A DNA stretch of 64,000 nt, taken from NCBI RefSeq assembly GCF_900108585.1, contig NZ_UESZ01000001.1:3162001-3226000 (forward strand). Reading direction: 5' to 3'. The stretch is from Branchiibius hedensis. Lineage in GTDB: Bacteria; Actinomycetota; Actinomycetes; Actinomycetales; Dermatophilaceae. Both the position numbers and the translations under genes were made by a program. The first letter of the stretch is position 1. Every line of letters begins with the position of its first letter. Shown here piece after piece: positions 17,402-27,339 of this stretch. Below the pieces are notes generated by a model that ran no database searches, was not told where the DNA came from, and was given only the letters and a program-made list of their open reading frames with translations.

Positions 17402-18052
17402 GTGACCACTCTCACCGGGCAACAGATCGCCGACCTCGACCTCACCGGGTGGTCGTACCTGCCCTACCCGGCCGGCGGGCTGATGACGCGGGTGAAGACC
17501 GGCGATTTCGCGACCGGCCTGGCCTTGGTCAACGCGATCGGTGAGCGCGCCGAAGCAGCCGATCACCACCCCGATCTCGACCTGCGGTACGGGCAGCTGG
17601 ACATCCGGCTGATCTCGCACGACGAGAAAGGCATCACCCAGCGCGACATCGACCTGGCCCGCCAGATCAGCGACCTGGCCGGGGACCTGACCCTCGAGCC
17701 CGCGGTCACCAAGGTCGAGTGGGCCCTGGACACTCCCGACGGCGGCCGGATCAGCCCGTTCTGGGCCGCGATCCTCGGCCTGCCGGACCAGGGCAGCGAG
17801 GACCTGGTCGACGACTCCGGCGCGTTGCCGTCCCTGTGGTACCAACCGTCGGGGTCCGAGGAACCCCGCCAGCGCTGGCATCCGGATGTCTGGGTCGACG
17901 CCGCGCAGGCCAAGGACCGGTTACGGGCCGCGCTCGCCGCCGGCGGGACGATGGTCTCTGACGCGGAGGCGCCGAGCTTCTGGGTGCTGGCCGATCACGA
18001 CGGCAACCAGGCCTGCATCTGCACGTGGCAGGACCGAGCGGCGATGGGCTGA
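17402..18052 (+). CDS. pterin-4a-carbinolamine dehydratase fused to a glyoxalase-like domain
   Basis: 216 residues with two domains. Residues 1-95 resemble 4a-hydroxytetrahydrobiopterin dehydratase: LTGQQIADLDLTGW, then EAADHHPDLDLRYGQLDIRL with the His55-His56-Pro and the later His73 of the active site. Residues 105-215 look like a VOC/glyoxalase-type fold (VEWALDTPDGGRISPFWAAI, WHPDVWVDAAQAKDRLRAAL). Such fusions occur in actinobacteria that often lack the aromatic hydroxylases the enzyme serves in animals, so the role here is uncertain. Its stop overlaps the next gene's start by one base (TGATG). Confidence 0.8.
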   Translation: MTTLTGQQIADLDLTGWSYLPYPAGGLMTRVKTGDFATGLALVNAIGERAEAADHHPDLDLRYGQLDIRLISHDEKGITQRDIDLARQISDLAGDLTLEPAVTKVEWALDTPDGGRISPFWAAILGLPDQGSEDLVDDSGALPSLWYQPSGSEEPRQRWHPDVWVDAAQAKDRLRAALAAGGTMVSDAEAPSFWVLADHDGNQACICTWQDRAAMG

Positions 18053-18534
18053 TGCGCCGCGGGAGGGTCGCGTTCGCTCTTGCGGCGGTGTGTGGCCTGC
18101 TGCACGCAGCGGTCAGCGCCTACTGGGCAGCGGGAGGTACGGCGCTGCTCGCGACCTTGGGCGAGACCATCCTGACCGCGGTCGGGGACAGTACCTGGTT
18201 GCTGTGGCCGGTCACCGCGGTCAAAACGCTGGTCGCGGTCCTGCCGCTGGTCTTCGAGCGGACCGGCTGGCCGCCGCTCACCCGGGCTCTTGCCTGGCTG
18301 GCCGGTGCCGTCCTCGTGCTCTGGGGTGGCATCAACACCATCACCGGCAATCTGGTCTTGAGCGGAATCATCTCTCCTGCAGGCGGATACGACCGGGACG
18401 CGATGATCGGGCACGCCTGGCTGTGGGATCCCCTCTTCCTGATTTGGGGCCTGGCCCTGCTGGTCGGCCTGTGGCGCACCCGGGCCGCTGCCCGGCGTAC
18501 GGCGATGATCACTAATGTTCAAACCAAGGCATAG
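18052..18534 (+). CDS. DUF3995-type membrane protein
   Basis: 160 residues with four hydrophobic helices. [22 protein letters not shown] and [18 protein letters not shown] match the short membrane family DUF3995 as I recall it. The function is unknown. Translation is probably coupled to the preceding fusion gene, because the ATG shares a base with its TGA. The stop lies 25 bases before pgi. Confidence 0.7.
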   Translation: MRRGRVAFALAAVCGLLHAAVSAYWAAGGTALLATLGETILTAVGDSTWLLWPVTAVKTLVAVLPLVFERTGWPPLTRALAWLAGAVLVLWGGINTITGNLVLSGIISPAGGYDRDAMIGHAWLWDPLFLIWGLALLVGLWRTRAAARRTAMITNVQTKA

Positions 18535-18559
18535 TCGACGACAAGTTGGGAGACCTTCG

Positions 18560-20233
18560 ATGAGCAGTCCGATCGACGCGACGCAAACCGCGGCCTGGAA
18601 GCAACTGCTACAGCTCAAGGAGGACTTCTCCTTGAACCTTCGCGAGGCCTTTGCGGAGGATCCGGAGCGGACGAACCGCTTCACCTTCACGGCCGGCGAC
18701 CTCTTCGTCGACCTGTCCAAGAATCTGATCAACGATGACGTGCTCGCCGCTCTGGTCGCGCTCGGCGAAGAAGTCGGCCTCGAAGCCCGTCGCGATGCGA
18801 TGTTCGCCGGCGAGAAGATCAACGTCACCGAGAATCGCGCGGTCCTGCACACGGCGCTGCGCGCACCCGCCGACGCGGTGATCGAAGTCGACGGGCACAA
18901 CGTCGTTCCCGACGTCCACGAGACGCTCGACCGGGTCTTCGAGTTCGCGGACAAGGTGCGCAGTGGTGAGTGGACCGGTGTCACCGGTAAGCGGATCGAG
19001 ACCGTCGTCAACATCGGCATCGGCGGGTCCGACCTCGGCCCGGTCATGGTCTACGAGTCGCTGAAGCACTACCTGCAAAAGGGCCTCACCTGCCGGTTCA
19101 TCTCCAACATCGACCCGACCGACGCCCACGAGAAGACGGCCGACCTCAACCCGGAGACGACGCTGTTCATCGTCGACTCCAAGACGTTCACCACGCTGGA
19201 GACGCTGACCAACGCACGGTTGGCGCGGACGTGGTTACTGGACAACCTCGTCGCGAGCGGTGCGATCGAGGACGAGGATGCCTCCCGCAAGGAAGCCATC
19301 GCCAAGCACTTCGTCGCCGTTTCCACCGCGCTGGACAAGGTCGAAGAGTTCGGGATCGACCCGCAGAACGCCTTCGGCTTCTGGGACTGGGTTGGCGGCC
19401 GCTACTCAGTGGACTCCGCCATCGGCACCGCGGTTGTCGTGGCGATCGGACCGGAGCGCTTCCGCGAGTTCCTCGCCGGCTTCCGCGCCGTTGACGAGCA
19501 CTTCAAGAACACCCCGCTGGCGGCCAACGTCCCTGCCCTGATGGGTCTGCTGAACATCTGGTACTCGAACTTCTTCGACGCCCAGTCCCACGTCGTGCTG
19601 CCCTACGCGCAATGTCTACACCGGTTCCCGGCCTACCTGCAGCAGTTGACCATGGAATCCAACGGCAAGAGCGTGCGCTACGACGGCAGCGACGTCACGA
19701 CCACCACCGGCGAGATCTTCTGGGGTGAGCCGGGTACCAACGGACAGCACGCGTTCTATCAGCTGATCCACCAGGGCACCCGACTGATCCCGGCTGACTT
19801 CATCGCCTTCGCGAACCCGGCGTACGTCGTCAAAGACGGCGAGGCCGACGTGCACGAGCTGTTCCTGTCCAATTTCTTCGCCCAGACCGCTGCGCTGGCC
19901 TTCGGCAAGACCGCCGACGAGGTCCGGGCCGAAGGAACCCCCGAAAACATCGTGCCGGCAAGGGTTTTCCCCGGCAACCGGCCGACAACCTCCATCATGG
20001 CCCCGCGACTGAGCCCGTCTACGGTCGGCCAACTGATTGCGCTGTATGAGCACATCACCTTCACCGAGGGGACCGTGTGGGGCATCGACAGCTTCGACCA
20101 GTGGGGCGTCGAACTCGGTAAGCAACTGGCCAAGCAGGTCACGCCCGCGGTCGGTGGTGACGAGGCCGCGCTGGCCAAGCAGGACCAGTCGACCCAGTCA
20201 CTGGTGCGCTACTACCGCGCCATGCGCCGATAA
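18560..20233 (+). CDS. pgi: glucose-6-phosphate isomerase
   Basis: 557 residues interconverting glucose 6-phosphate and fructose 6-phosphate. Signatures visible are [40 protein letters not shown] and, near the end, [16 protein letters not shown] with the catalytic Lys. Length and motifs match the bacterial long form. The ATG at 18560 is preceded by GGGAGA. The last 95 bases overlap the end of the convergent TDT-transporter gene. Confidence 0.96.
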   Translation: MSSPIDATQTAAWKQLLQLKEDFSLNLREAFAEDPERTNRFTFTAGDLFVDLSKNLINDDVLAALVALGEEVGLEARRDAMFAGEKINVTENRAVLHTALRAPADAVIEVDGHNVVPDVHETLDRVFEFADKVRSGEWTGVTGKRIETVVNIGIGGSDLGPVMVYESLKHYLQKGLTCRFISNIDPTDAHEKTADLNPETTLFIVDSKTFTTLETLTNARLARTWLLDNLVASGAIEDEDASRKEAIAKHFVAVSTALDKVEEFGIDPQNAFGFWDWVGGRYSVDSAIGTAVVVAIGPERFREFLAGFRAVDEHFKNTPLAANVPALMGLLNIWYSNFFDAQSHVVLPYAQCLHRFPAYLQQLTMESNGKSVRYDGSDVTTTTGEIFWGEPGTNGQHAFYQLIHQGTRLIPADFIAFANPAYVVKDGEADVHELFLSNFFAQTAALAFGKTADEVRAEGTPENIVPARVFPGNRPTTSIMAPRLSPSTVGQLIALYEHITFTEGTVWGIDSFDQWGVELGKQLAKQVTPAVGGDEAALAKQDQSTQSLVRYYRAMRR

Positions 20234-21293
20234 CGGCCCGGGCCGTCGAGACGGCGCAGAACGTCCAGGTGCCAGCCAGCGACAGCAACGTCAGCCAACT
20301 GAGCGCGCTGACCCATGCCAGGCCGGTCTGCGCACCCAGCAGATGGGTGCCCAGGCTGAGCGTGCCGATCGGGAAGGTCAGCGACCACCAGTTCGTCGCG
20401 AACGGCATCCCGCGCGCGAACCCGCTGGCGGTGCGTCGCACCGCGTAGCCGATGACCGGTACCGCCGCGATCAGCATCGCGAATCCGTAGACGTGGGTGA
20501 CTGATTCGAATTCGGTGCCAGCACCGAGCGTCTGCGCTGCAGCCATCGACTGCCCCACGACGCCGAGCGGGATCCAACTGGTCGCGCTCAGCTCCAACGG
20601 CAGCGGCGCGATCCGTAGATGGTGGTGATACGCCGAGGCGAAGACGACCACGGCCAACACGAGCGCGGTCGCGAAAGCCAACTCCGACGACGTCCGGACC
20701 AGTACGCCCCATGGGCGGGGAAGGGCAGCCGCCAGGCTCGCTCCTCCTGTCGCGGTCACCATCGGCGACACCACCGCCAGGCCCCAGACCATGGTTGGCC
20801 TGCCGGAACCGCCTCGGGCCACGAGCAGTCCGAAGACGACCACCGTGACCAGGCCGAGGCTCGTTCCGACCGTCCAGGTGGCCAGGTCGATGACTACCGC
20901 CCAGCCGGCGTGCTGCCCCACGGCCAGCGTCGCCGAGCCGGTCGCCAGGACCGCCATCGACACCGTGCCCCACAACGCGACCGTGCTCGGGTCGGACACC
21001 GACTCGCGTAGGGCGCCGGGACTGCGTCGACAACGGCGTGCGAAGGCGACGCACAGCCACAGGAGCGCAACCCAGGCAGCGACCAGCCAGGCGGCCGCGG
21101 CCAGGTGCCCGATCGGCGTACGTCCGAGGTGTTGCTCGACCAGGAGCGCGAGGATCGCGGTTCCCATCACACTGGGAAACCACGCGGGTCCTACCGGCGG
21201 CAGCGCGGTGGCTTTCGTAGCGCTGCTCACCTGGCGGGCGTGGATCCGGGTGAGTAGCGCTTCAAAAGTCGGGGTGGGTGCAGCGGCTTTCAT
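20139..21293 (-). CDS. TDT/SLAC1-like transporter
   Basis: 384 residues with about ten membrane helices. [20 protein letters not shown] at the start and [20 protein letters not shown] near the end resemble tellurite-resistance/dicarboxylate and sulfite transporters of the TehA/SLAC1 fold. It may export an anion such as sulfite, but the substrate is not proven. Its 3' end overlaps pgi by 95 bases on the opposite strand, which is long for two real genes, so the last 30 residues (Arg/Pro-rich) may be an unneeded extension. It is divergent from a LysR gene. Confidence 0.78.
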   Translation of the reverse strand: MKAAAPTPTFEALLTRIHARQVSSATKATALPPVGPAWFPSVMGTAILALLVEQHLGRTPIGHLAAAAWLVAAWVALLWLCVAFARRCRRSPGALRESVSDPSTVALWGTVSMAVLATGSATLAVGQHAGWAVVIDLATWTVGTSLGLVTVVVFGLLVARGGSGRPTMVWGLAVVSPMVTATGGASLAAALPRPWGVLVRTSSELAFATALVLAVVVFASAYHHHLRIAPLPLELSATSWIPLGVVGQSMAAAQTLGAGTEFESVTHVYGFAMLIAAVPVIGYAVRRTASGFARGMPFATNWWSLTFPIGTLSLGTHLLGAQTGLAWVSALSWLTLLSLAGTWTFCAVSTARAVIGAWRGSSAPVTGSTGPAWPARPRHHRPRA

Positions 21294-21347
21294 AAAACCA
21301 GGCTGGCGCGGCGATCGCGCTGCGGGTAGCGGCTTGTTCCGGTGAAG

Positions 21348-21366
21348 CTACAAGCATTGCTTGTAG
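21348..21366. promoter_or_regulatory. perfect palindromic LysR-type operator
   Basis: CTACAAGCA-t-TGCTTGTAG is a perfect 9-bp inverted repeat, nine bases before the GTG start of the LysR gene and 55 bases before the TDT gene. It contains the T-N11-A core expected of LysR-type recognition sites. The only regulator nearby is the LysR protein next to it. Confidence 0.6.
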
Positions 21367-21375
21367 GCTGACCGG

Positions 21376-22287
21376 GTGAGCACGATGGACCTGTCCCGCG
21401 TCCCCGAGCTGGCCCAGCTGCAAGCGCTGGTGTCGGTGGCTCGCGAAGGCAGCATGACGACTGCTGCCCAGCGGCTCGGCGTCAGCCAGCAAGCGGTCAG
21501 CGAGCGCATCCGCAGCGCCGAGCGGGTTCTGGGGGTGCCCGTGTTCGAACGCACTGCCCGTGGCGTGCGGCTCACTGCGCCCGGCGGAGTCGTCATCGAC
21601 TGGGCCACCGACATCCTGACCGCCGCCGAGAATCTCGACCAGGGTGTGCGCACCCTCGGTGCCGCTGACCGCCGGTCGGTCACCGTCGCGGCGAGCAACA
21701 CGGTGTCCGAGTGTCTGCTGCCCGGCTGGGCGAGCCGACTACGGACCCTCGATCCCCAGGTCCGGCTGCACGTGCGACCCGGCAACTCCGACCAGGTCAT
21801 CCACGAAGTCTCCAGTGGCGCAGCGCAACTCGGCTTCGTCGAGTCGCCGCGAGTGCCACGGTCGGTTCGCTCACGAGTCGTCGCGCACGACCGGCTGGTC
21901 GCCGTGGTCCCGCCGGATCACCCGTGGACTCGACGGAGCTCACCGCTGCCGGCTGGAGAACTCACTGCCACCCCGCTCGTCCTGCGCGAATCAGGCTCGG
22001 GCACAAGGGCTTTCTTACAGGACGCGCTCGGGCCCCTCGCCGAGGCGGCGGCCGTGCTCCCGTCCACGGCCGCCGTACGCGACGCGGTGATCACGCTCGG
22101 TGCACCCGCAGTGTTGTCCTCGCTCGCCGTCAGTCGCGACGTCGAATCCGGTCGCCTGGTCGCGGTGGCGATCGAAGGGGTCGACCTACGTCGCGCTCTG
22201 CGCGCCGTCTGGCATCCCAGCAGCCCGCCGAGAGGGTCGGCCGCGGATCTGTTGTCGATCGCGGCCGACCGCCTCACCCTCAGCTGA
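21376..22287 (+). CDS. LysR-family regulator, divergent from TDT transporter
   Basis: 303 residues. The helix-turn-helix spans LAQLQALVSVAREGSMTTAA to SQQAVSERIRSAERVLGV. The effector domain starts at SVTVAASNTVSECLLPGWAS and ends with PAVLSSLAVSRDVESGRLVA. The arrangement (divergent TDT transporter and a perfect dyad in between) suggests it controls that transporter, perhaps in response to a sulfur compound, which is inference. Its stop overlaps the end of convergent glpD by eight bases. Confidence 0.85.
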   Translation: MSTMDLSRVPELAQLQALVSVAREGSMTTAAQRLGVSQQAVSERIRSAERVLGVPVFERTARGVRLTAPGGVVIDWATDILTAAENLDQGVRTLGAADRRSVTVAASNTVSECLLPGWASRLRTLDPQVRLHVRPGNSDQVIHEVSSGAAQLGFVESPRVPRSVRSRVVAHDRLVAVVPPDHPWTRRSSPLPAGELTATPLVLRESGSGTRAFLQDALGPLAEAAAVLPSTAAVRDAVITLGAPAVLSSLAVSRDVESGRLVAVAIEGVDLRRALRAVWHPSSPPRGSAADLLSIAADRLTLS

Positions 22288-23998
22288 TCGGGACTACGTC
22301 CGAAGCGCCCATGCGCGCTGCGTCGGCGGTCGCGTCGTCGGGCATCCGCTGGCTCTCCAACTCCGCCTCGACCCGCTTGCGGTAGTGATCGATCTCGTTG
22401 TCGCGCTGCTCGTCGCTCCACCCGAGGACCTTGCCCATCAGCTCGGCCGCCTCCTCGCAGGCACCGGTGCCGCGGTCGAAGGTCTCGATCGACAACCGGG
22501 TACGCCGCGCCAAGACATCGTCCAGGTGCCGGGCCCCTTCGTGGGTGGCGGCGTAGACGACTTCGGCGCGCAGGTAGTCGCTACCGCCAGACAGCGGCTC
22601 CTTCAGCGACGGGTCGTCCTTGGTCGCCTCCAACACCTCGTGGATCAGGGATCCGTAGCGCTTCAGCAGGTGCTCGATCCACACTTCGTGCAGGCCGTAC
22701 TGCTCGGCGAGCGCGTTCCGCCCGTTCATCAGTGCGGGATACCCCTCGGCCCCCAGCAGGGGCACGTTCTGCGTCGTGGACGCGGGGATGGCCCGGTCGA
22801 ACTGCGCGTTCAGCCCGAACACCGCCTCGTCGACCGCATCCTTGGCCATCACGCGGTACGTCGTGTACTTGCCCCCAGCGATCACCACCAGACCCGGGGC
22901 CGGGTGACCGACCGCGTGCTCACGGGACAGTTTCGAGGTCGCCTCGGACTCGCCGGCGAGCAGCGGCCGCAGACCGGCGTACACACCCTGCACGTCGTCC
23001 TTGGTCAGCGGCGTCTCCAGCACCGAGTTCACGTGCTCGAGCAGGTACTCGATGTCGCTCTCGCTGGCCGCCGGGTGCGCCTTGTCGAGGTCCCAGTCGG
23101 TGTCGGTGGTCCCGATGATCCAGTGCGCACCCCACGGGATGACGAACAGGACCGACTTCTCGGTGCGCAGGATCAGCCCGACGTCACCGCGGATCCGGTC
23201 CTTGGGCACGACCAGGTGGATGCCCTTGCTGGCCCGCACGTGGAACTGACCACGCGACCCGGCCATCGACTGGGTCTCATCGGTCCACACGCCGGTCGCG
23301 TTGACGACCTGCTTGGCCCGGACGGTGAACTCACGGCCGGACTCCAGGTCGTGCATGACCGCACCGGTGACTCGCTCGCCTTCCTTGACCAGGTTGACCA
23401 CGCGGGCGCGGCTGACGACGTGGGCGCCGTACGCCGCGGCGGTGCGCGCCACGAACATCGTGTGCCGGGCGTCGTCGACCTGGGCGTCGTAGTAGCGCAA
23501 CGCGCCCGTGAGCGCGTCTTTGCGCAGCGAGGGGAACTGCTTGCGGGCGCCGGTGCGGGTCAGGTGTTTGTGCAGCGGGACACCGGCCTTACCGGACAGG
23601 CGGCTCATGGCGTCGTACATCGCCACGCCGGTCCCGGCGTAGGCACGCTCCCAGACCCGGTGCTGCAGCGGGTAGAGGAAGGCGACCGGGTGCACCAGGT
23701 GAGGAGCGATCTTCTGCAGCAACAGACCACGCTCGGTCAATGCCTCTGCCACCAAACGGAAGTCGAGCATTTCCAGGTAGCGCAGACCACCGTGGATCAG
23801 CTTGCTGGACCGACTCGACGTGCCGGACGCGAAGTCTCGTGCCTCGACCAGGCCAACGCTCAGGCCTCGAGTGGCAGCATCCAGTGCGCTACCAGTACCG
23901 ACGACACCGCCGCCGATGACCAGGATGTCCAGTTCCTGTTCGGACATCGCCTTGATCGAGTCTTCCCGGAACTGCGGTGACAGGGCGATCGCTCTCAT
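22280..23998 (-). CDS. glpD: aerobic glycerol-3-phosphate dehydrogenase
   Basis: 572 residues. The N-terminal FAD fold DILVIGGGVVGTGSALDAAT is followed by SGTSSRSSKLIHGGLRYLEM, the GlpD signature. GGKYTTYRVMAKDAVDEAVF is the second family motif. A C-terminal helical domain with EEAAELMGKVLGW completes it. It oxidises glycerol 3-phosphate to dihydroxyacetone phosphate at the membrane and passes electrons to quinone. It is the last gene of glpF-glpK-glpD. A 32-bp palindrome separates it from glpK and may reduce read-through. Confidence 0.95.
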   Translation of the reverse strand: MRAIALSPQFREDSIKAMSEQELDILVIGGGVVGTGSALDAATRGLSVGLVEARDFASGTSSRSSKLIHGGLRYLEMLDFRLVAEALTERGLLLQKIAPHLVHPVAFLYPLQHRVWERAYAGTGVAMYDAMSRLSGKAGVPLHKHLTRTGARKQFPSLRKDALTGALRYYDAQVDDARHTMFVARTAAAYGAHVVSRARVVNLVKEGERVTGAVMHDLESGREFTVRAKQVVNATGVWTDETQSMAGSRGQFHVRASKGIHLVVPKDRIRGDVGLILRTEKSVLFVIPWGAHWIIGTTDTDWDLDKAHPAASESDIEYLLEHVNSVLETPLTKDDVQGVYAGLRPLLAGESEATSKLSREHAVGHPAPGLVVIAGGKYTTYRVMAKDAVDEAVFGLNAQFDRAIPASTTQNVPLLGAEGYPALMNGRNALAEQYGLHEVWIEHLLKRYGSLIHEVLEATKDDPSLKEPLSGGSDYLRAEVVYAATHEGARHLDDVLARRTRLSIETFDRGTGACEEAAELMGKVLGWSDEQRDNEIDHYRKRVEAELESQRMPDDATADAARMGASDVVPIS

Positions 23999-24054
23999 GG
24001 TTCAAGCCTCTCAGATATCGATGAACGCGCCACCCGACCCCGGGGTGACGACTG

Positions 24055-24086
24055 CGCCGGGGCCCGCGACGTCGCGGGCCCCGGCG
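24055..24086 (-). terminator. 32-bp perfect palindrome between glpK and glpD
   Basis: The sequence from 24055 to 24086 is a perfect palindrome with 16-base arms meeting at position 24070/24071 (core GCGACGTCGC). As RNA it would give a very stable hairpin just after the glpK stop. There is no T run, so it may be an attenuator or an mRNA-stability element setting the glpK:glpD ratio rather than a full terminator. Confidence 0.6.
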
Positions 24087-24092
24087 GTGGTG

Positions 24093-25616
24093 TCAGTCGG
24101 CGTCGACGTCGACCCAGTTGAGGGTGCGGTCGATGGCCTTGCGCCATCCGACGTACCCCTCGGCACGCTGCTCGTCGTTCCACTCCGGCTTCCAGCGGTT
24201 GCCTTCGTGCCAGTTGGCGCGCAACTCGTCGGTGTCCTTCCAGAAGCCGACGGCCAGACCAGCGGCGTACGCCGCGCCAAGACAGGTCGTCTCGGCCAGC
24301 ACCGGGCGGCTCACCTCGACACCCAGGATGTCGGACTGGATCTGCATGCACAGGTTGTTGGCGGTGACACCGCCGTCGACCTTGAGCACCTCCAGCTTCA
24401 CGCCGGAGTCCTTCTCCATGGCGTCCGCGACGTCCTTGCTCTGGTAGCAGATCGCCTCGAGCGTGGCCCGCGCCAGGTGCGCGTTGGTGTTGTAGCGGGA
24501 CAAGCCCACGATCACACCGCGTGCATCCGAGCGCCAGTACGGCGCGAACAGACCGGAGAACGCCGGGACGAAGTAGACGCCACCGTTGTCCTCGACCTGA
24601 CCGGCCAGCCGCTCGGTGTCGGCAGCACCGGAGATGATGCCGAGTTGGTCACGCAGCCACTGCACCGCTGAACCGGTCACCGCGATGGAACCCTCCAGCG
24701 CGTAGATCGGCTTGTTGTTGCCGAAGCGGTAGCAGACCGTGGTCAGCAGACCGGCGTTGCTGCGCACCAGTTCCTCACCGGTGTTGAGCAACATGAAGTT
24801 GCCCGTGCCGTAGGTGTTCTTGGCCTCGCCGGGTGCGAAACACACCTGGCCGACCGTGGCCGCCTGCTGGTCACCGAGCACACCGGTGATCGGCACCTCT
24901 GCGTGGAACGGACCGTGCGGGTCGGTCACGCCGTACGCCTCGGCGTCGGAGGAGGACACGATTTCCGGGAGCATCGCCTTGGGAATGTTGAACAGCGCGA
25001 GCAGTTCGTCATCCCACTGGCAGGTCTCCAGATCCATCAGCATGGTCCGGCTGGCGTTCGTCACGTCGGTCACGTGCCGGCCGCCCTCGGTGCCACCGGT
25101 GAGGTTCCAGGTGACCCAGCAGTCCGTCGTACCGAAAAGCGCGTCGCCCTTCTCGGCGTCCGCACGCAAGCCGTCGACGTTTTCCAACAGCCACTGGATC
25201 TTGCCGCCGGAGAAGTAGGTCGCCGGCGGCAGTCCCGCGCGCTGACGGATCAGGTCACCGTGACCGTCCCGCTCGAGGCGGGAGGCGATCTTGTCGGTGC
25301 GGGTGTCCTGCCAGACGATCGCGTTGTAGTACGGACGACCGGTGTTCTTGTTCCAGACCACCGTGGTTTCACGCTGGTTGGTGATGCCGACGGCGGCCAG
25401 GTCAGCAGCCGTGAGGTTTGCCCGACTCAGCGCGGTCTGGATCACCGAGCTGGTGCGCTCCCAGATCTCGATCGGGTCATGCTCGACCCAACCGGCCTTG
25501 GGCATGATCTGCTCGTGCTCCAACTGGTGACGCGCGACCTCTTCACCGTCATGGTTGAAGATCATGAACCGGGTGCTGGTGGTGCCCTGGTCGACGGCTC
25601 CTACGTACTCAGCCAT
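24093..25616 (-). CDS. glpK: glycerol kinase
   Basis: 507 residues. It opens with [20 protein letters not shown] and has the FGGY-family motifs [34 protein letters not shown] and [20 protein letters not shown]. It makes glycerol 3-phosphate from glycerol and ATP. The ATG at 25616 follows GAAAGGAGAG. It lies between glpF and glpD in a three-gene glycerol operon. A second kinase of similar length is encoded at 27336-28874 on the other strand. Confidence 0.96.
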   Translation of the reverse strand: MAEYVGAVDQGTTSTRFMIFNHDGEEVARHQLEHEQIMPKAGWVEHDPIEIWERTSSVIQTALSRANLTAADLAAVGITNQRETTVVWNKNTGRPYYNAIVWQDTRTDKIASRLERDGHGDLIRQRAGLPPATYFSGGKIQWLLENVDGLRADAEKGDALFGTTDCWVTWNLTGGTEGGRHVTDVTNASRTMLMDLETCQWDDELLALFNIPKAMLPEIVSSSDAEAYGVTDPHGPFHAEVPITGVLGDQQAATVGQVCFAPGEAKNTYGTGNFMLLNTGEELVRSNAGLLTTVCYRFGNNKPIYALEGSIAVTGSAVQWLRDQLGIISGAADTERLAGQVEDNGGVYFVPAFSGLFAPYWRSDARGVIVGLSRYNTNAHLARATLEAICYQSKDVADAMEKDSGVKLEVLKVDGGVTANNLCMQIQSDILGVEVSRPVLAETTCLGAAYAAGLAVGFWKDTDELRANWHEGNRWKPEWNDEQRAEGYVGWRKAIDRTLNWVDVDAD

Positions 25617-25643
25617 TTACTCTCTCCTTTGAAAGTCGGGTTG

Positions 25644-26453
25644 TCACTGGTTGGGAAGGGGCTCGCCGGCCGCTTCCTGCTCGGGCTCGTCGTGGACGAC
25701 GTCCAGGCCGCGGTCGATCAGCAGCTTGAACAGTCCGCCGCCGACCACACCACCGATGAGCGGTGCGACGATCGGCAACCAGAAGTAGTAGTTACCGCCG
25801 GGCTCCTTCATCGCGGTGCTGTAGCCGGTGATCCAGGACGCCAGACGCGGGCCGAAGTCACGTGCCGGGTTGATGGCGTAGCCGGCGTTCGCACCCCAGG
25901 CCATACCGATCGCGACCACCAACAGACCGACCAGCAACGGACCCAGGTTGGACAGCGGCGGGTTGTTGCGCGCGTTGGTCAGCGCGAAGATCACGAAGAC
26001 CAGGATGGCGGTGCCGACGATCTGGTCGAAGAATGCCGTGGTCATGGTGACGTGCGTGCCGGGCAGGGTCGAGAAGATGCCCTGCGACTTGAAGGTGTGA
26101 CCGGGGTCGATCGAGTTGATCAGGTCGGCGTAGGTGAACCGCACGATGATCGCGGCCACGAACGCACCAGCGGTCTGGGCCAGGGAGTAGGGCAACACCT
26201 TCTTCCAGGAGAAGCCCTGGAAGGTGGCCAGGGCCACCGTGACGGCCGGGTTCAGGTGCGCACCGGAGATCCGGGCGGATACGTAAACACCGAGCGTGAC
26301 ACCCAGGCCCCAGGCCCAGGCGATGGAGTCGTGATCACCCTGTGCGCCGTTGCCGGTGACGACCTGCGCCACCACACCAACACCGAACAGGATGAGGATG
26401 CACGTGCCGGCGAACTCCGCGAGGAGTTCCCAAGTCAGCGTGTCTTTCTTCAT
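25644..26453 (-). CDS. glpF: glycerol uptake facilitator (aquaglyceroporin)
   Basis: 269 residues with six membrane helices and the two pore motifs, HLNPAVTVA (Asn68) and YAINPARDFGPR (Asn195). The Asp after the second NPAR is typical of glycerol-conducting members rather than water channels. The ATG at 26453 is preceded by GAAAGGA, whereas the frame itself extends over the divergent promoter. It heads the glpF-glpK-glpD operon facing the IclR gene. Confidence 0.95.
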   Translation of the reverse strand: MKKDTLTWELLAEFAGTCILILFGVGVVAQVVTGNGAQGDHDSIAWAWGLGVTLGVYVSARISGAHLNPAVTVALATFQGFSWKKVLPYSLAQTAGAFVAAIIVRFTYADLINSIDPGHTFKSQGIFSTLPGTHVTMTTAFFDQIVGTAILVFVIFALTNARNNPPLSNLGPLLVGLLVVAIGMAWGANAGYAINPARDFGPRLASWITGYSTAMKEPGGNYYFWLPIVAPLIGGVVGGGLFKLLIDRGLDVVHDEPEQEAAGEPLPNQ

Positions 26454-26527
26454 GGGCAGGTCCTTTCGTCGCCTCGTTGCGATGTGGATCACACAACACT
26501 GCCTGCCGGAGCGACGCCATAGCCAGC

Positions 26528-26565
26528 GTTCGACATACGCGAACGATGGTTCGGCCATGTCGAAC
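26528..26565. promoter_or_regulatory. doubly symmetric 38-bp operator of the glycerol regulon
   Basis: The sequence is built as GTTCGACAT, four bases, GAAC, four bases, GTTC, four bases, ATGTCGAAC. Both the outer 9-bp and the inner 4-bp inverted repeats share the same centre (26546/26547). It lies between divergent glpF (start 26453) and the IclR regulator (start 26581), so one site can control both. IclR proteins often bind as dimers of dimers, which suits the nested dyads. Confidence 0.7.
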
Positions 26566-26580
26566 GGCTTAAGATGAGCT

Positions 26581-27339
26581 GTGCCCGCCCCCATTCAGTC
26601 GATCGAACGAGCCGCCAACCTGCTGCACCTGTTGGCTGCCGCCACCGAGCCGGTCATGCTCGGGGAGTTGGCCCGGATGCTGGACCTGCCGAAGCCGACC
26701 GTGCATGGCATCGTCCGCACCCTCGTCGACGTGGGCTTCGCCGCGCAGGAGCCGGAGACCGGCCGCTATCTGATCGGCCCCGGCCTGGCCCGGCTGGGGC
26801 AGACGCTCGACCCCCACCTGTTGCGCTCGCGGGCCGCCAACTGGGCTGACCAACTGGCTGCGACCACTGGCTTGGAAGTGCAACTGGGCGTCCTCAGCGG
26901 CAACGGTGTCCTGCTGTTGCACCACGTGTTCCGCCCGGACGGCTCACCGCAACGACTGCGCATCGACGAACGGCAACCGCTGCACGCGACGTCCCTCGGC
27001 CAGGTGCTGCTCGCCTTCTCCTCGGCCGCCGGCCGCCTGCATTCCCTGGAGTTGCACCCGTTCACCGCCGCGACGATCACCAGCCGCACCCAACTGGCGC
27101 GCACCATGTCGCAAGTGCGCCGCCAGGGGTACGCCGTGGCGGACGGCACGCTGACCCCCGGAGTAGCCGCGGTGGCGGCCCCGATCCTGCACTACGCAGG
27201 GGTCGGCGTCGGCGCACTGGCCGTCGTCGGCCGGTCAGCACGAATGCTGGACTCCCGTGGTCGGCCCCGCGAACGACTGCCCGAACGGGTCGTCGACGCC
27301 GCGACCGCCATCTCACTCACCCTGCAGGAGCGTCTGTGA
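26581..27339 (+). CDS. IclR-family glycerol regulator (GylR-like)
   Basis: 252 residues. The N-terminal winged helix SIERAANLLHLLAAATEPVM includes the recognition part LPKPTVHGIVRTL. The IclR effector domain includes DERQPLHATSLGQVLLAFSS and GYAVADGTLTPGVAAVAAPI. Position beside glpF and a glycerol kinase indicates a repressor that responds to glycerol or glycerol 3-phosphate, like Streptomyces GylR. There is no ribosome-binding site, and TAAGAT lies six bases before the GTG, so a leaderless transcript is likely. Its end overlaps the second glycerol kinase gene by four bases (GTGA). Confidence 0.88.
   Translation: MPAPIQSIERAANLLHLLAAATEPVMLGELARMLDLPKPTVHGIVRTLVDVGFAAQEPETGRYLIGPGLARLGQTLDPHLLRSRAANWADQLAATTGLEVQLGVLSGNGVLLLHHVFRPDGSPQRLRIDERQPLHATSLGQVLLAFSSAAGRLHSLELHPFTAATITSRTQLARTMSQVRRQGYAVADGTLTPGVAAVAAPILHYAGVGVGALAVVGRSARMLDSRGRPRERLPERVVDAATAISLTLQERL

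Noticed and set aside
22100-23980. A 626-codon plus-strand frame over glpD
   Set aside because: glpD has clear catalytic motifs on the other strand; the plus frame shows no domain and a shadow-type composition.
24903-26522. A 539-codon plus-strand frame over glpK and glpF
   Set aside because: Antisense to two well-supported genes, with no recognisable domain.
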